DNA of 64,000 nucleotides from Campylobacter sp. VBCF_01 NA2 (GCF_027797205.1 NZ_CP115607.1:1-64000), one strand, 5' to 3'. Counted from the stretch's first letter, positions 1 to 10,483 are shown. The notes: generated from the sequence alone by a model not told the origin. Translations and numbers: made by a program.

Positions 1-111
1 CACGCTCGTATGCTAGATATCGTAGCGGCAACCCCTGATACAGTTGATTCGCTAACTAAACTTGACTTAGCCCCAGAAGTTAATGTCGAAGTTCATGCGA
101 TGGGCAAATAA
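1..111 (+). CDS. rpsJ: 30S ribosomal protein S10, C-terminal part (cut by window edge)
   Basis: The first 36 codons visible ([18 protein letters not shown]..., ending EVHAMGK) are the conserved C-terminus of S10, a 30S head protein that also works in transcription antitermination as NusE. The gene opens the S10 operon; its start and the operon promoter lie left of the window. The stop is followed by an AGGAG ribosome binding site for rplC 11 bases on. Confidence 0.95.
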   Translation, partial: HARMLDIVAATPDTVDSLTKLDLAPEVNVEVHAMGK

Positions 112-122
112 GGAGTTAAAGT

Positions 123-701
123 ATGGAATATATCGTAGAAAAAATAGGCATGAGTAGAACAGTCGGCATCAAAAGCACGCCTGTAACGCTTTTAAAGCTT
201 ATTAATACTAAAATTTGCGAAGTATGCAACGACAAGCAAGCTATCGTAGCTTACGCTAACGGCAAAGCATACAACAAATCTATCGCAGGAATTCAGAAAA
301 AATATAGCCTAAGCAAAGAATTTAACAAATTCGCGACACTAAATGTCGAAAATGCTGAGGTTGGCGATCAAAGCACAGAAGTATTAAGCTCGGCTAAAAT
401 CGTAAAAGTTACTTTTACTTCAAAAGGTAAAGGTTTCCAAGGTGTTATCAAACGCCACGGTTTCTCTGGCGGTCCAGCAGCTCATGGCTCACGCTTCCAC
501 AGAAGACCAGGTTCTATCGGAAACTGCGAGTGGCCAGGTCGCGTCCAACCAGGTATGAGAATGGCAGGTCACACAGGCAATGAGACAATCACTGCTAAAA
601 ACGAGATAGTAAGCTTCGATGCTGAGAATAAAATTTTGGTAGTAAAAGGTTCTATCCCAGGATTTAATGGTGCAATGGGCAGAATAAGGATAGTAAAATG
701 A
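123..701 (+). CDS. rplC: 50S ribosomal protein L3
   Basis: This 192-residue protein has the L3 hallmark stretch [19 protein letters not shown], near residues 104-122, which reaches into the peptidyl-transferase region of 23S rRNA. It follows rpsJ and overlaps rplD by 4 bases (ATGA), so translation of the two is probably coupled. The length is slightly below the E. coli protein, as is usual in Campylobacterota. Confidence 0.97.
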   Translation: MEYIVEKIGMSRTVGIKSTPVTLLKLINTKICEVCNDKQAIVAYANGKAYNKSIAGIQKKYSLSKEFNKFATLNVENAEVGDQSTEVLSSAKIVKVTFTSKGKGFQGVIKRHGFSGGPAAHGSRFHRRPGSIGNCEWPGRVQPGMRMAGHTGNETITAKNEIVSFDAENKILVVKGSIPGFNGAMGRIRIVK

Positions 702-1312
702 GTAAAGTAAGCGTTCTTAATGAAAAATTAGAAAAAGCTAGCGAAATCGAACTTCCTGCAAAATATGCAGAGGTAAATTCGCACAATTTATATTTATATG
801 TAAAATCTTACCTTGCTTCACTTCGTGCAAATACGGCACAAACAAAAGGTCGTTCAGAAGTTAGCGGTGGTGGCAAAAAACCATGGCGTCAAAAAGGTCG
901 TGGCGGTGCAAGAGCTGGTTCGACTAGAACAAATGTTTGGGTTGGCGGTGCGGTTGCATTTGGTCCGACAAACAACAGAAACTATGAGCAAAAAGTCAAT
1001 AAAAAACAAAAACGCCTTGCGCTTGAATTTGCTATGAACGAAAAAGCAAACGAGGGCAAATTTTATGTTTTCGATAACCTAAGCGTAGAAAGCGGCAAAA
1101 CAAAAGACGCTGCTAAATTTATCGAAAAACTAGGTGTAAGAGATGCTTTAATCGTTAAAAACGAGCTAGATGCACAAACACTTTTAGCATACAGAAATTT
1201 GAAAAATTGCTATGTAGTTGATGCTAGCGAAGTAAATGCTTATTTGGTTGCAGTATATAGCTCAATCGTATGCGAAAAAGCTGCATTTGAAACATTGGTG
1301 AAAGAGGACTAA
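698..1312 (+). CDS. rplD: 50S ribosomal protein L4
   Basis: The 204-residue product contains the L4 loop motif [19 protein letters not shown], near residues 57-75, which lines the peptide exit tunnel. L4 can also repress its own operon in enterobacteria; whether it does so here cannot be judged because the leader is outside the window. It starts inside the last codons of rplC and is followed one base later by rplW. Confidence 0.97.
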   Translation: MSKVSVLNEKLEKASEIELPAKYAEVNSHNLYLYVKSYLASLRANTAQTKGRSEVSGGGKKPWRQKGRGGARAGSTRTNVWVGGAVAFGPTNNRNYEQKVNKKQKRLALEFAMNEKANEGKFYVFDNLSVESGKTKDAAKFIEKLGVRDALIVKNELDAQTLLAYRNLKNCYVVDASEVNAYLVAVYSSIVCEKAAFETLVKED

Positions 1313-1313
1313 A

Positions 1314-1595
1314 ATGGCAGATATAACAGATATCAAAACTATACTTTATACAGAAAAGTCTCTTGGCCTACAAGAAAGTGGCGTAGTTGTTATCCAAACA
1401 AGTCCGTCAATGACTAAAAATGGACTAAAAAGCGTTTTGAAAGAATACTTTGGCATCGTGCCTGTAAAAGTAAATTCATTGCGCCAAGATGGTAAAGTTA
1501 AAAGATTTAGAGGAAGATTAGGCGTAAGAGATGATGTAAAGAAATTTTATGTCAAACTTCCAGAGGGTGCAACCCTAGAAAATGCGGAGGCGTAA
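1314..1595 (+). CDS. rplW: 50S ribosomal protein L23
   Basis: A 93-residue protein with the L23 features TEKS near the start and [18 protein letters not shown] in the middle, the segment that contacts 23S rRNA at the tunnel exit. L23 is the docking site for trigger factor and SRP. Spacing to rplD is one base, and the last codons carry the GGAGG site used by rplB. Confidence 0.96.
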   Translation: MADITDIKTILYTEKSLGLQESGVVVIQTSPSMTKNGLKSVLKEYFGIVPVKVNSLRQDGKVKRFRGRLGVRDDVKKFYVKLPEGATLENAEA

Positions 1596-1596
1596 G

Positions 1597-2427
1597 ATGG
1601 CGATTAAAACATACAAACCATATACTCCAAGTAGAAGATTTATGACAGGCCTTAGCAGCGATGATATCACTGCAAAAGCAAGCGTTAGAAGCCTACTTGT
1701 AAAAATCCCAGCCGCTGCTGGTAGAAACAATAATGGTCGCATTACAAGCCGCCATAAAGAAGCTGGTGCTAGCAAACTTTACAGAATTATCGATTTCAAA
1801 AGAAGAAAATTTGGAATCCCAGGTAAAGTAGAGGCTATCGAATACGATCCAAACAGAAATTGTAGAATCGCTTTGATCTCTTATGCTGATGGCGAGAAAC
1901 GCTATATCATTAGACCAAATGAATTAAATGTAGGCGATGTCGTTGCTTCTGCTGAGGCTGGACTAGATATCAAACCGGGCAACGCAATGAAAATGAAAAG
2001 TATCCCAGTTGGAACTATCTTGCACAATATCGAGCTAAAACCTGGCAAAGGTGCTCAAATGGCTCGTTCAGCTGGTGGATATGCTCAACTAATGGGTAAA
2101 GAGGAAAAATATGTAATCCTACGCTTACCATCAGGCGAGATGAGAAGAGTTTTGGCTGAGTGTATGGCTACTATCGGCGTTGTTGGCAACGAAGACTGGG
2201 CCAATGTCGTTCTAGGAAAAGCTGGTCGCAATCGCCACAGAGGAATTCGCCCACAAACCAGAGGTTCTGCTATGAACCCAGTAGATCACCCACACGGTGG
2301 TGGTGAAGGCAAGAAAAATTCAGGTCGTCACCCAGTTACTCCATGGGGCAAACCTACAAAAGGTGCGAAAACTCGTCGTAAAAAAGCTAGTGATAAGCTT
2401 ATAATTTCTAGAAAGAAAGGAAAATAA
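1597..2427 (+). CDS. rplB: 50S ribosomal protein L2
   Basis: The ATG at 1597 follows GGAGGCGTAAG and gives the canonical start [14 protein letters not shown]; an in-frame ATG 15 bases upstream lies inside rplW and would add MRRRK, so I reject it. The 276-residue product keeps the C-terminal [13 protein letters not shown] motif with the histidine important for peptidyl-transferase activity. L2 binds domain IV of 23S rRNA and helps join the subunits. Confidence 0.96.
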   Translation: MAIKTYKPYTPSRRFMTGLSSDDITAKASVRSLLVKIPAAAGRNNNGRITSRHKEAGASKLYRIIDFKRRKFGIPGKVEAIEYDPNRNCRIALISYADGEKRYIIRPNELNVGDVVASAEAGLDIKPGNAMKMKSIPVGTILHNIELKPGKGAQMARSAGGYAQLMGKEEKYVILRLPSGEMRRVLAECMATIGVVGNEDWANVVLGKAGRNRHRGIRPQTRGSAMNPVDHPHGGGEGKKNSGRHPVTPWGKPTKGAKTRRKKASDKLIISRKKGK

Positions 2428-2429
2428 AA

Positions 2430-2711
2430 ATGGCTAGATCGCTTAAAAAAGGTCCTTTCGTAGATGATCATGTAATGAAAAAAGTAGTAGTTGCAAAGGC
2501 TGCTAACGATAACAAACCAATTAAAACTTGGTCAAGACGCAGCACAATCGTTCCTGATATGATTGGACTAACATTTAATGTGCATAATGGCAAAAATTTT
2601 ATCCCAGTGTATGTTACAGAACACCACATTGGTTATAAATTAGGTGAGTTTGCTCCTACTAGAACTTTCAAAGGCCACAAAGGCTCAGTTCAAAAGAAAA
2701 TCGGTAAATAA
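2430..2711 (+). CDS. rpsS: 30S ribosomal protein S19
   Basis: This 93-residue protein begins [15 protein letters not shown] and contains [19 protein letters not shown], both standard S19 signatures. S19 sits in the 30S head near the A site with S13. It follows rplB by two bases; the AGGAAAATAAAA upstream acts as its ribosome binding site and overlaps the rplB stop. Confidence 0.97.
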   Translation: MARSLKKGPFVDDHVMKKVVVAKAANDNKPIKTWSRRSTIVPDMIGLTFNVHNGKNFIPVYVTEHHIGYKLGEFAPTRTFKGHKGSVQKKIGK

Positions 2712-2721
2712 GGGGAAATAA

Positions 2722-3051
2722 ATGAGTAAATCAACTATCAAATTTGTTCGCCTTTCACCGACTAAGGCAAGACTTATCGCAAAACAAGTTCAAGGCATGA
2801 ACGCTGAATTTGCACTTGCTACATTGGAATTTACTCCAAATCGTGGTGCAAAATATATCGCTACTGCTATTTCAAGCGCAGTTGCTAATGGCGGTTTTGA
2901 ACCAGAGGAAGTTATAGTAAAAAGTTGTCGCGTAGATGCTGGTCCAGTTCTAAAAAGATTTAGACCACGCGCTCGTGGAACAGCAAGCAGAATCAGAAAG
3001 CCAACTTCACACATTAGCGTTGAAGTAGCAAAACCAAGTAAGGAAGCGTAG
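2722..3051 (+). CDS. rplV: 50S ribosomal protein L22
   Basis: 109 residues with the L22 core [20 protein letters not shown] at the N-terminus and a basic hairpin, [19 protein letters not shown], that extends into the peptide exit tunnel. It is preceded by GGGGAAATAA and followed by rpsC one base later in the normal S10 operon order. Confidence 0.97.
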   Translation: MSKSTIKFVRLSPTKARLIAKQVQGMNAEFALATLEFTPNRGAKYIATAISSAVANGGFEPEEVIVKSCRVDAGPVLKRFRPRARGTASRIRKPTSHISVEVAKPSKEA

Positions 3052-3052
3052 T

Positions 3053-3748
3053 ATGGGACAAAAAGTTAATCCGATTGGTTTAAGACTAGGTATCAATAGA
3101 AACTGGGAATCAAGATGGTTTCCTGCTAAATCAACACTATCAGAAAACATCGGCGAGGATTACAAAATCCGTAAATTCCTAAAAGCTAAACTTTATTACG
3201 CAGGAATTAGCCAAATTCTTGTTGAAAGAACAGCTAAAAAAGTTCGCGTAACTATCGTTGCAGCTCGCCCAGGTGTTATCATCGGTAAAAAAGGTGGCGA
3301 AGTAGAGAATTTAAGAGCCGAAGTTGTTAAACTAGTAAATAAAGATGTGAATTTAAACATCAAAGAAGAGCGCAAAGTCGGCGCTAATGCACTTTTGGCA
3401 GCTGAAAATGTAGCTATGCAATTAGAGCGCAGAGTTGCATTTAGACGCGCTATGAAAAAAGTAATTCAAGGTGCGCAAAAAGCAGGCGCAAAAGGTATTA
3501 AAATTTCGGTTTCTGGCCGCTTAGGTGGCGCTGAAATGGCTCGCACAGAGTGGTATTTAGAAGGACGCGTTCCACTTCACACTCTAAGAGCAAAAATCGA
3601 TTATGGTTTTGCTGAGGCTCATACTACATACGGAAATATCGGTATTAAAGTTTGGATTTTCAAAGGCGAAATTTTGCAAAAAGGAATTCAAGCTGAAAAA
3701 ACAGAAGAAGCTTCTAAAAAACCACGCAGAACAAGAAGAGGTAAATAG
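3053..3748 (+). CDS. rpsC: 30S ribosomal protein S3
   Basis: The 231-residue product starts [14 protein letters not shown] and carries a KH-type RNA-binding motif, [16 protein letters not shown], near residues 77-92. S3 forms part of the mRNA entry helicase of the 30S subunit. The C-terminus is a lysine/arginine-rich tail ([10 protein letters not shown]). It is followed by rplP two bases after its stop. Confidence 0.97.
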   Translation: MGQKVNPIGLRLGINRNWESRWFPAKSTLSENIGEDYKIRKFLKAKLYYAGISQILVERTAKKVRVTIVAARPGVIIGKKGGEVENLRAEVVKLVNKDVNLNIKEERKVGANALLAAENVAMQLERRVAFRRAMKKVIQGAQKAGAKGIKISVSGRLGGAEMARTEWYLEGRVPLHTLRAKIDYGFAEAHTTYGNIGIKVWIFKGEILQKGIQAEKTEEASKKPRRTRRGK

Positions 3749-3750
3749 CC

Positions 3751-4176
3751 ATGTTGATGCCTAAAAGAACAAAATATCGTAAGATGATGAAAGGTCGCAA
3801 TCGCGGCTACGCAACTCGCGGTAATGCTTTGACATTTGGTGATTTTGGTATCAAAGCTGTTGAAGCAGGTAGAATTAATTCACGCCAAATCGAAGCAGCT
3901 CGTATCGCGATGACTCGCTATGTAAATCGCCAAGCTAAAATTTGGATTAAGGTATTTCCTGATAAACCACTTACTAAAAAACCTCTACAAACTCGTATGG
4001 GTAAAGGTAAAGCTGGTGTAGAAGAGTGGGTAATGAATATCAAACCAGGCAGAATGATTTTCGAGATGACTGGTGTAAGTGAGGAGCAAGCAAGAGCAGC
4101 TCTTACGCTATCAATCCACAAATTACCTTTCAAAACAAAAATTGTAACTAGGGATAGCGAAAATGAAATATACTGA
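3751..4176 (+). CDS. rplP: 50S ribosomal protein L16
   Basis: 141 residues beginning [11 protein letters not shown], the usual L16 start; a second ATG two codons on would give MPKRTKYRK and cannot be excluded. The conserved [19 protein letters not shown] block is present near the C-terminus. L16 organises the tRNA-binding sites on the 50S. Its last 14 bases overlap the start of rpmC. Confidence 0.96.
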   Translation: MLMPKRTKYRKMMKGRNRGYATRGNALTFGDFGIKAVEAGRINSRQIEAARIAMTRYVNRQAKIWIKVFPDKPLTKKPLQTRMGKGKAGVEEWVMNIKPGRMIFEMTGVSEEQARAALTLSIHKLPFKTKIVTRDSENEIY

Positions 4177-4345
4177 TTTGAAAGATAAAGATTTAGCTGA
4201 GCTAAATAAGATGTTAAAAGATAATAAGTTGCTTTTATTTACGGCTAAGCAAAAGCTTAAAACAATGCAGTTAAGCAATCCTAATGAAATTCGTGCGATC
4301 AAAAAAGATATCGCTAGAATCAATACTGCTATAAAAGCAAAATAA
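4163..4345 (+). CDS. rpmC: 50S ribosomal protein L29
   Basis: A 60-residue helical protein with the L29 pattern [20 protein letters not shown] and a basic C-terminal helix with [16 protein letters not shown]29 lies beside L23 at the tunnel exit. The start overlaps rplP, as in many S10 operons, which points to translational coupling. Confidence 0.95.
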   Translation: MKYTDLKDKDLAELNKMLKDNKLLLFTAKQKLKTMQLSNPNEIRAIKKDIARINTAIKAK

Positions 4346-4355
4346 GGATAGAGTT

Positions 4356-4607
4356 ATGGCATTTAAAAGAGAAATTCAAGGCGTAGTCGTAAAAAAAGCG
4401 GGCAATAAAACTGCTACTATTTTGGTAGAGAGAAGAGTTATCCACCCAAGATATAGAAAAATCGTCAAAAGATTTAAAAAATATCTTATCCATGACGAGA
4501 ACAATATCGTCAAAATCGGCGATACTATATCAGCAGTTGAGTGCAGACCACTTAGTGCGAAAAAAACATTTCGCTTAAAAGCGGTTTTGAAAACAGGAGT
4601 TGAATAA
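4356..4607 (+). CDS. rpsQ: 30S ribosomal protein S17
   Basis: 83 residues of the OB-fold protein S17, with [20 protein letters not shown] at the N-terminus and [20 protein letters not shown] in the second half. It binds early to the 5' domain of 16S rRNA. The stop and the ATG of rplN overlap (TAATG). Confidence 0.96.
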   Translation: MAFKREIQGVVVKKAGNKTATILVERRVIHPRYRKIVKRFKKYLIHDENNIVKIGDTISAVECRPLSAKKTFRLKAVLKTGVE

Positions 4608-4975
4608 TGATACAAAGTTTTACAAGACTTGCAGTAGCTGATAACAGCGGTGCAAAAGAACTTATGTGTATTAAAGTTTTGGGTGGTAGCAAACGCCGCT
4701 ATGCAACAGTAGGCGATATTATAGTTTGTTCTGTAAAAAAAGCTCTACCAAATGGCAAGATTAAACGCGGTCAAGTTGTAAAAGCCGTCGTCGTTAGAAC
4801 AAAAAAAGAGCTTCACAGAGGAAATGGCTCTTTGATTAGATTTGATGAAAATGCAGCTGTAATTTTGGATGCAAAAAAAGAGCCGATTGGCACTCGTATT
4901 TTTGGCCCAATCGGTAGAGAAGTCAGATACGGCGGTTTTATGAAAATCGTTTCATTGGCTCCGGAGGTTCTATAA
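4607..4975 (+). CDS. rplN: 50S ribosomal protein L14
   Basis: The 122-residue product has the L14 signature block [20 protein letters not shown] followed by [11 protein letters not shown], and ends with the usual [19 protein letters not shown]14 forms part of an intersubunit bridge and is the docking site of the silencing factor RsfS. It overlaps its neighbours on both sides by one base. Confidence 0.97.
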   Translation: MIQSFTRLAVADNSGAKELMCIKVLGGSKRRYATVGDIIVCSVKKALPNGKIKRGQVVKAVVVRTKKELHRGNGSLIRFDENAAVILDAKKEPIGTRIFGPIGREVRYGGFMKIVSLAPEVL

Positions 4976-5208
4976 TGGCAGTGAAATTTAAGATTAAAAA
5001 AGGCGATCAAGTAAAAATTATCGCAGGTGATGATAAAGGCAAAACTGGCGTTGTAAAAGCTGTTTTCCCTAAAAAATCACAAGTTATAGTTGAGGGTTGT
5101 AAAATAGCTAAAAAAGCTGTTAAACCAACTGAGCAAAATCCAAGCGGCGGTTTCACAAACAAAGAAATGCCTATGGATATTTCAAATGTCGCATTGGTTG
5201 AGGGTTGA
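4975..5208 (+). CDS. rplX: 50S ribosomal protein L24
   Basis: A short L24 of 77 residues, with the KOW motif [18 protein letters not shown] near the N-terminus. L24 is an assembly initiator of the 50S. It is shorter than the 100-105 residues usual in proteobacteria but intact, as in other Campylobacterota. The stop precedes rplE by two bases. Confidence 0.96.
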   Translation: MAVKFKIKKGDQVKIIAGDDKGKTGVVKAVFPKKSQVIVEGCKIAKKAVKPTEQNPSGGFTNKEMPMDISNVALVEG

Positions 5209-5210
5209 TT

Positions 5211-5756
5211 ATGAACAGATTACAAACTAAATATGTTGAGTCAATTAGACCAGCTTTACAAAAAGAATTTGATATAAAAAATCCTATGCTAATTCCGGCA
5301 CTTGAAAAAATCGTAATTAGCGTTGGTGTAGGCGAATCTGGCAAAGATCAAAAAGTGCTTCAAAATATGGCTGATACAATCTCTTTGATTGCAGGTCAAA
5401 AAGCACTTATTGTAAATGCAAAAAAATCAGTTGCTGGTTTTAAAGTCAGAGAGGGATTTCCTGTCGGTATTATGGTTACATTGCGCAAAGAGCAAATGTA
5501 TGCGTTTTTTGATAAACTTATCTCAATCGCATTACCAAGAGTAAAAGACTTCCGTGGTGTTGCACGCAATGGCTTTGATGGTCGCGGTAACTATAACTTC
5601 GGTTTGCAAGAGCAATTAATGTTCCCTGAGGTAGAGTATGATAATATCCTAAGAACTCACGGTATGAACATTACAATCGTAACTACAACAAATAGCGATA
5701 AAGAGGCGTTTAAATTGCTAGAATTATTTGGCATGCCTTTCGCAAAAGGAAAGTAA
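5211..5756 (+). CDS. rplE: 50S ribosomal protein L5
   Basis: I start this gene at ATG 5211 (MNRLQTKY), six bases after a TTG in the same frame, because GAGGG lies upstream at usual spacing. The 181-residue protein contains [21 protein letters not shown] and the [19 protein letters not shown] block of L5, which binds 5S rRNA and contacts P-site tRNA. Confidence 0.96.
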   Translation: MNRLQTKYVESIRPALQKEFDIKNPMLIPALEKIVISVGVGESGKDQKVLQNMADTISLIAGQKALIVNAKKSVAGFKVREGFPVGIMVTLRKEQMYAFFDKLISIALPRVKDFRGVARNGFDGRGNYNFGLQEQLMFPEVEYDNILRTHGMNITIVTTTNSDKEAFKLLELFGMPFAKGK

Positions 5757-5757
5757 T

Positions 5758-5943
5758 ATGGCAAAAAAATCAATGATAGCTAAGGCAAAACGCCCTGCTA
5801 AATTCAGCTCTCGTGCATATACAAGATGCCAAATTTGCGGTCGTCCGCACTCTGTTTATAGAGATTTTGGAATTTGCCGTGTATGTTTAAGAAAAATGGC
5901 TAATGAGGGTCTAATCCCTGGCCTTAAAAAAGCTAGCTGGTAA
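5758..5943 (+). CDS. rpsN: 30S ribosomal protein S14, zinc-binding type
   Basis: The ATG at 5758 gives a 61-residue protein starting [12 protein letters not shown]; in-frame codons upstream belong to the end of rplE. It is the short zinc-ribbon (Z) form of S14, shown by two CXXC pairs: CQIC, and CRVC in the segment [19 protein letters not shown]. It is the only S14 gene in this operon. Confidence 0.96.
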   Translation: MAKKSMIAKAKRPAKFSSRAYTRCQICGRPHSVYRDFGICRVCLRKMANEGLIPGLKKASW

Positions 5944-5955
5944 GAAGGAGTAGAT

Positions 5956-6351
5956 ATGGTAAATGATCTTATTTCAGACGGATTAACCCGCATTAGAAAT
6001 GCAGCTATGAGACGCTTAGACACTGCTAAATTGTTTCACTCAAATGTTGTAGAGGCTACTCTTAAAATTTTAGCTCAAAAGGGCTATATCGAGAGCTACA
6101 ATGTAGTAGAAGAGGGAAACAAAAAATTCATCAATGTTGTTTTAAAATATGATGAAAAAGGCAGAAGTGTAATCAACGAAGTAAAAAGAGTTTCAAAACC
6201 AGGTCGTCGTGTTTATCAAGGTAAAGACGAGATCAAAAGATTTAAAAATGGTTATGGAACAGTAGTTGTTAGCACTAGCAAAGGCGTTATGAGCGGTATC
6301 GAAGCTAGTAAAGCTGGCGTTGGCGGCGAAGTGCTTTGCACTATTTGGTAA
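5956..6351 (+). CDS. rpsH: 30S ribosomal protein S8
   Basis: 131 residues starting [16 protein letters not shown] and ending with the typical [26 protein letters not shown] family pattern (only parts quoted: [19 protein letters not shown]). S8 binds helix 21 of 16S rRNA; in E. coli it also represses the spc operon by binding its mRNA. A 76-base gap with a stem-loop follows, the largest gap in this operon. Confidence 0.96.
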   Translation: MVNDLISDGLTRIRNAAMRRLDTAKLFHSNVVEATLKILAQKGYIESYNVVEEGNKKFINVVLKYDEKGRSVINEVKRVSKPGRRVYQGKDEIKRFKNGYGTVVVSTSKGVMSGIEASKAGVGGEVLCTIW

Positions 6352-6357
6352 AAAGTT

Positions 6358-6397
6358 CTACTTTTTATGGCATTGTGGTATCCATTCGTAAAAGTAG
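6358..6397 (+). promoter_or_regulatory. Stem-loop in the rpsH-rplF gap
   Basis: Arms CTACTTTT (6358-6365) and AAAAGTAG (6390-6397) pair perfectly, with an inner ATGG/CCAT helix separated by small internal loops and an 11-base terminal loop. No U-run follows, so it is not a normal terminator. It may be an mRNA processing or protein-binding element; S8 autoregulation is one possibility but is not shown by sequence. Confidence 0.5.
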
Positions 6398-6427
6398 TCA
6401 TACCCTAGACAAATAAAAAGGAAAATT

Positions 6428-6964
6428 ATGTCAAGAATTGGTAAAAAACCTATCTCTATTCCAAACGGAGTAGAGGTAAAAATCGATGGTTCATCTTTAA
6501 AATTTAAAAAAGCAAACAACGAAAGAGTCCTTGATTTAAAGGGCAATGTCGATGTTAAAATCGAAGATGGCCAAATTTCGTTTTCACCAAAAGGTGAAGA
6601 TAGACAAAGCAGAGCGTATTGGGGAACATACCGTGCGCTAGCTAACAACATCGTTATTGGCCTAACTGACGGCTTTACAAAACAGCTTGAAATCAACGGC
6701 GTTGGTTACAGAGCTGCGATGAAAGGCAAAGTCTTAGAGCTAAATTTGGGTTTTTCTCATCCGATAAATTTCGATTCACCAGCAGGTATTGAAATTTCAG
6801 TAGATAAAAACATCATCACAATCAAAGGCGACGATAAACAAAAAGTTGGTCAAGTCGCTGCTGAGATTAGAGGATTTAGACCACCTGAGCCATACAAAGG
6901 CAAAGGTGTAAAATATGTCGAAGAGCATATTATCCGCAAAGCCGGTAAAACATCTAAAAAATAA
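6428..6964 (+). CDS. rplF: 50S ribosomal protein L6
   Basis: A 178-residue L6 with [17 protein letters not shown] at the start and the C-terminal [20 protein letters not shown] signature. L6 lies at the base of the L7/L12 stalk near the factor-binding site. It is separated from rpsH by a structured 76-base spacer, and AAAAAGGAAAATT provides its ribosome binding site. Confidence 0.97.
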   Translation: MSRIGKKPISIPNGVEVKIDGSSLKFKKANNERVLDLKGNVDVKIEDGQISFSPKGEDRQSRAYWGTYRALANNIVIGLTDGFTKQLEINGVGYRAAMKGKVLELNLGFSHPINFDSPAGIEISVDKNIITIKGDDKQKVGQVAAEIRGFRPPEPYKGKGVKYVEEHIIRKAGKTSKK

Positions 6965-6974
6965 GGGTTGAGAA

Positions 6975-7331
6975 ATGACAGCAAATGTATTAAAAAGAAA
7001 AATAGCTCTAAGAATTAAGAGAAAAAGAAGAATTCGTGCAAAAATTTCCGGCACTAGCTCTTGCCCTAGAATTTCTATTTTCAAATCAAATAGAACAGTT
7101 TATGCGCAAGTAATCGATGATGTTGAGGGAAAAACAATATGCGCTGCCAGCGGTAAAACTTTGGGTGTGAAAGCAAACAAAGAAGGCGCTGCTAGCCTTG
7201 GCAAAGATTTGGCTGCTAAGCTAAAAGATAAAGGCATTTCTGAGGCGCTTTTTGATAGAAACGGTTATTTATATCACGGAGTGATTGTAAGTTTTGCTGA
7301 TGCGTTACGCGAAAACGGCATCAAACTATAA
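6975..7331 (+). CDS. rplR: 50S ribosomal protein L18
   Basis: 118 residues with a basic N-terminus ([20 protein letters not shown]) and the L18 core [18 protein letters not shown], ending [21 protein letters not shown] (partly quoted). L18 binds 5S rRNA together with L5. Order rplF-rplR-rpsE is the standard spc order. Confidence 0.96.
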   Translation: MTANVLKRKIALRIKRKRRIRAKISGTSSCPRISIFKSNRTVYAQVIDDVEGKTICAASGKTLGVKANKEGAASLGKDLAAKLKDKGISEALFDRNGYLYHGVIVSFADALRENGIKL

Positions 7332-7346
7332 ACCAAAGGAATTATC

Positions 7347-7790
7347 GTGGAAAAATATAATAGAGAAGAATTCGAAGAAGTAATCGTTAATATCGGTAGG
7401 GTTACAAAGGTCGTAAAAGGTGGTAGAAGATTTAGATTTACTGCCCTAATCGTTGTTGGTAATAGAAATGGTTTAGTTGGCTTTGGTTTTGGAAAATCAA
7501 AAGAGGTTCCAGACGCGATTAAAAAAGCCGTAGATGATGCGTTTAAAAACATCATCGAGGTTAAATTAAACGGTTCGACAATCACTCACGATGTAGAGGT
7601 TAAATACAACGCTAGTAGAATTTTGCTTAAACCAGCTAGCGAAGGTACCGGCGTAATCGCAGGCGGATCTGTTCGCCCTGTTTTAGAACTTGCAGGCGTT
7701 AAAGATATTTTGACTAAGTCTCTTGGTTCAAACAACTCATCAAATGTCGTAAGAGCTACAATGAAGGCTCTTAGCATGCTAAAACACTAA
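7347..7790 (+). CDS. rpsE: 30S ribosomal protein S5
   Basis: The start is a GTG at 7347 preceded by AAAGGAATTATC. The 147-residue protein shows the S5 double-stranded RNA-binding pattern [20 protein letters not shown] and later [21 protein letters not shown]5 acts in decoding accuracy and mRNA unwinding with S3 and S4. Confidence 0.96.
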   Translation: MEKYNREEFEEVIVNIGRVTKVVKGGRRFRFTALIVVGNRNGLVGFGFGKSKEVPDAIKKAVDDAFKNIIEVKLNGSTITHDVEVKYNASRILLKPASEGTGVIAGGSVRPVLELAGVKDILTKSLGSNNSSNVVRATMKALSMLKH

Positions 7791-7802
7791 CAAGGATTTA
7801 AG

Positions 7803-8204
7803 ATGGGATTAGAAAATCTTCAAAAAGCACCAGGCTCTACTCATAGCACCAAAAGACTAGGTCGTGGTCAAGGTAGCGGTCTTGGCAAAACAGCAGGTCG
7901 CGGTGGCAAAGGTCAAACTGCGCGCACTGGCTCACATGAAAAAAGAGGTTTTGAGGGTGGCCAACAACCACTTCAAAGAAGATTACCAAAAGTTGGTTTT
8001 TATTCAAGATTTGAAAAACCTTATGTAATCAATGTAGAAAAAATTTCAGCTGTAAAAGAGCTAAGCGAGATTACAGTTGATACTATCAGAACTGTTCATA
8101 AAATGTCTAGCTCTGTAAAAGTAGTAAAACTTATCGGTGCAAGCGCAAAAGATCTTGCTAGTAAGATAAAAGACGAAAATGTAAAATTTAGCGGACAAAA
8201 CTAA
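7803..8204 (+). CDS. rplO: 50S ribosomal protein L15
   Basis: 133 residues with the glycine-rich L15 N-terminus, [20 protein letters not shown], and the [18 protein letters not shown] block. L15 is a late assembly protein of the 50S. Its stop shares a base with the ATG of secY, which ties translocon synthesis to ribosomal protein output. Confidence 0.96.
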   Translation: MGLENLQKAPGSTHSTKRLGRGQGSGLGKTAGRGGKGQTARTGSHEKRGFEGGQQPLQRRLPKVGFYSRFEKPYVINVEKISAVKELSEITVDTIRTVHKMSSSVKVVKLIGASAKDLASKIKDENVKFSGQN

Positions 8205-9469
8205 TGAACAAAACACTTCGCAACAAGATACTCATTACATTGGGTTTTCTATTTGCTTTCAGGCTACTGGCTTATGTGCCAGTGCCGGGCGTTGATGTTG
8301 AGGTGATAAAAGAATTTTTCAATACAAACAAAGACAATGCCTTTGGTATGTTTAATATGTTTAGCGGTGGCGCGGTCGAAAGATTTAGCGTCATTTCGCT
8401 GGGCATTATGCCATACATTACAGCTTCGATTATTATGGAGCTATTATCTGCTACATTTCCAAATTTAGGCAAACTAAAAAAAGAGCGCGACGGTATGCAA
8501 AAATATATGCAAATTATTCGTTACGCTACAATCGCTATTGCACTTGTGCAAGCAATCGGTGTTAGTATCGGTTTGCAGGGCATTACGGGCGTAAATGGCG
8601 CGAAGGCTATCATGGCAGAAAATACAAACGAATTTATATTTATTTCGTGTATTTCTATGCTTGTAGGAACTATGCTTTTGATGTGGATTGGCGAGCAGAT
8701 TACTCAAAGAGGTGTTGGAAACGGCACGAGCTTAATCATCTTTGCCGGTATTGTTAGCGCGATACCAACGGCGATCGGCGGCACAGTTCAGCTCGTAAAT
8801 AATGGCGAACTTAATATCTTAAAATTAATCGCAATCGCCTTAATTATTTTTGCTACAATCGCGGCGATTTTGTATGTCGAGCTAGGCGAGCGCAGGATTC
8901 CAATCTCGTTTCCTCGCAAAATTTTAATGGCGAACCAAAACAAACGCATTATGAATTATGTGCCAATCAAGCTAAATTTAAGCGGTGTTATTCCGCCGAT
9001 TTTCGCTAGTGCGGTATTGATGTTTCCTAGCACGATTTTGACTGCTAGCACAAATTCTTTTGTCCAAAAAGTAGCTGACTTTATCAATCCAAGTAGCTAT
9101 TTCTTTAATCTTTTGACATTTATTTTAGTTGTATTTTTTGCGTATTTTTACGCTTCAATCGCGTTTAATTCCAAAGATATCAGCGAAAATTTGAAAAAAC
9201 AAGGTGGATTTATCCCTGGAATTCGTCCAGGTGAGGGCACAGCGACATTTCTAAACGATGTTGCATCTCGCCTTACATTTTGGGGTTCGATTTATCTAGG
9301 CTTGGTGACTGTTATTCCATGGTTGCTAGTCAAATTTATGGGTGTTCCATTTTATTTCGGTGGCACGAGCGTGCTAATCGTAGTATCGGTCGCACTTGAT
9401 ACTATGAGAAGAATCGAAGCGCAAGTGTATATGAACAAATACCAAACCCTAAGTGCCGTTGGACTATAA
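8204..9469 (+). CDS. secY: Preprotein translocase subunit SecY
   Basis: A 421-residue membrane protein with about ten predicted transmembrane segments, the channel of the SecYEG translocon. Recognisable parts are RLLAYVPVPGVDVEVIKEFF at the N-terminus, the GIMPYITASIIMELL plug-proximal region, and the cytoplasmic loop PGIRPGEGTATFLNDVASRL. It overlaps rplO by one base and is followed by map one base after its stop. Confidence 0.97.
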   Translation: MNKTLRNKILITLGFLFAFRLLAYVPVPGVDVEVIKEFFNTNKDNAFGMFNMFSGGAVERFSVISLGIMPYITASIIMELLSATFPNLGKLKKERDGMQKYMQIIRYATIAIALVQAIGVSIGLQGITGVNGAKAIMAENTNEFIFISCISMLVGTMLLMWIGEQITQRGVGNGTSLIIFAGIVSAIPTAIGGTVQLVNNGELNILKLIAIALIIFATIAAILYVELGERRIPISFPRKILMANQNKRIMNYVPIKLNLSGVIPPIFASAVLMFPSTILTASTNSFVQKVADFINPSSYFFNLLTFILVVFFAYFYASIAFNSKDISENLKKQGGFIPGIRPGEGTATFLNDVASRLTFWGSIYLGLVTVIPWLLVKFMGVPFYFGGTSVLIVVSVALDTMRRIEAQVYMNKYQTLSAVGL

Positions 9470-9470
9470 A

Positions 9471-10238
9471 ATGGCAATTTTACTCAAAAATCAAAAAGAT
9501 TTAGAGGGTTTGCGGGCGGCGAATAAAATCGTCGCCGCTGCCCTTGATTACGCGGAAGAATTCATAAAACCTGGTATGACGCTTTTAGAAGTGGATAAAA
9601 AAATCGATGATTTTATCACGAGCAAGGGCGCGTATCCAGCATTTAAAGGGCTTTATGGTTTCCCAAACGCAGCTTGTCTTTCGCTAAACGAAGTTATAAT
9701 CCATGGCATACCTGATAACACTATCCTAAAAGAGGGCGACATACTAGGCATCGATCTAGGTTCTCGCTTAAATGGATATTACGGCGATAGTGCGCGCACT
9801 TTGCCGATTGGCAAAATTTCAAAATCAGACGAAGAGCTCATCGCATGTAGCAAAGACGCGTTGTATCATGCTATCGACACGATAAAGGTCGGCATGCACT
9901 TCAAAGAGCTATGCCTAGCTATCGAGCAATTTATCAGAGCGCGTGGATATGTGCCACTATATGGATTTTGCGGGCATGGAATCGGCAAAAAACCGCATGA
10001 AGAGCCTGAAATCCCAAATTATTTAGAAGGCAACAATCCAAAATCAGGACCAAAAATCAAAAACGGCATGGTGTTTTGTATCGAGCCGATGATTTGCCAA
10101 AAAGACGGCACCCCAGTCGTGGGCGCAGATAAATGGACGACGACGAGCAAAGACGGGCTTAGGACGGCTCATTATGAGCATTGCTTGGCTGTGGTAAATA
10201 ACAAAGTCGAAATTCTAAGCAAAAGCTTGAAAGATTAA
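9471..10238 (+). CDS. map: Methionine aminopeptidase, type I
   Basis: The enzyme removes the initiator Met from nascent proteins. ATG 9471 gives [20 protein letters not shown] and 255 residues; an in-frame start 18 bases upstream lies in secY. The metal ligands are visible: D in [19 protein letters not shown] (two aspartates), H in [17 protein letters not shown], and E in VFCIEPM and in the C-terminal AHYEHCLAV. It sits between secY and infA as in H. pylori and many other bacteria. Confidence 0.96.
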   Translation: MAILLKNQKDLEGLRAANKIVAAALDYAEEFIKPGMTLLEVDKKIDDFITSKGAYPAFKGLYGFPNAACLSLNEVIIHGIPDNTILKEGDILGIDLGSRLNGYYGDSARTLPIGKISKSDEELIACSKDALYHAIDTIKVGMHFKELCLAIEQFIRARGYVPLYGFCGHGIGKKPHEEPEIPNYLEGNNPKSGPKIKNGMVFCIEPMICQKDGTPVVGADKWTTTSKDGLRTAHYEHCLAVVNNKVEILSKSLKD

Positions 10239-10252
10239 AAGGAGAAAATTTA

Positions 10253-10471
10253 ATGGCAAAAGATGATGTCATTGAGATTGATGGCAATGTGATCGAGGCG
10301 TTGCCAAATGCGACATTTAAGGTCGAGCTTGATAACAAGCATGTGATTTTGTGCCATATCGCAGGCAAAATGCGTATGCACTATATCAAAATCATGCCAG
10401 GCGATCGCGTCAAAGTCGAGCTTACGCCATACAGCCTTGATAAGGGCAGAATCACTTATCGCTACAAATAA
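10253..10471 (+). CDS. infA: Translation initiation factor IF-1
   Basis: The 72-residue OB-fold protein [20 protein letters not shown]... contains [21 protein letters not shown], which is characteristic of IF-1. It binds the A site of the 30S and helps IF-2 and IF-3. GGAGAAAATTTA precedes it. In many genomes infA is followed directly by rpmJ; here rpmJ is about 48 kb away. Confidence 0.97.
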   Translation: MAKDDVIEIDGNVIEALPNATFKVELDNKHVILCHIAGKMRMHYIKIMPGDRVKVELTPYSLDKGRITYRYK

Positions 10472-10483
10472 ATTTTGCATTTG

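Noticed and set aside
1575-7777. Long reverse-strand open frames across the ribosomal operon
   Set aside because: All lie opposite highly conserved ribosomal protein genes, lack ribosome binding sites and show no family motif.
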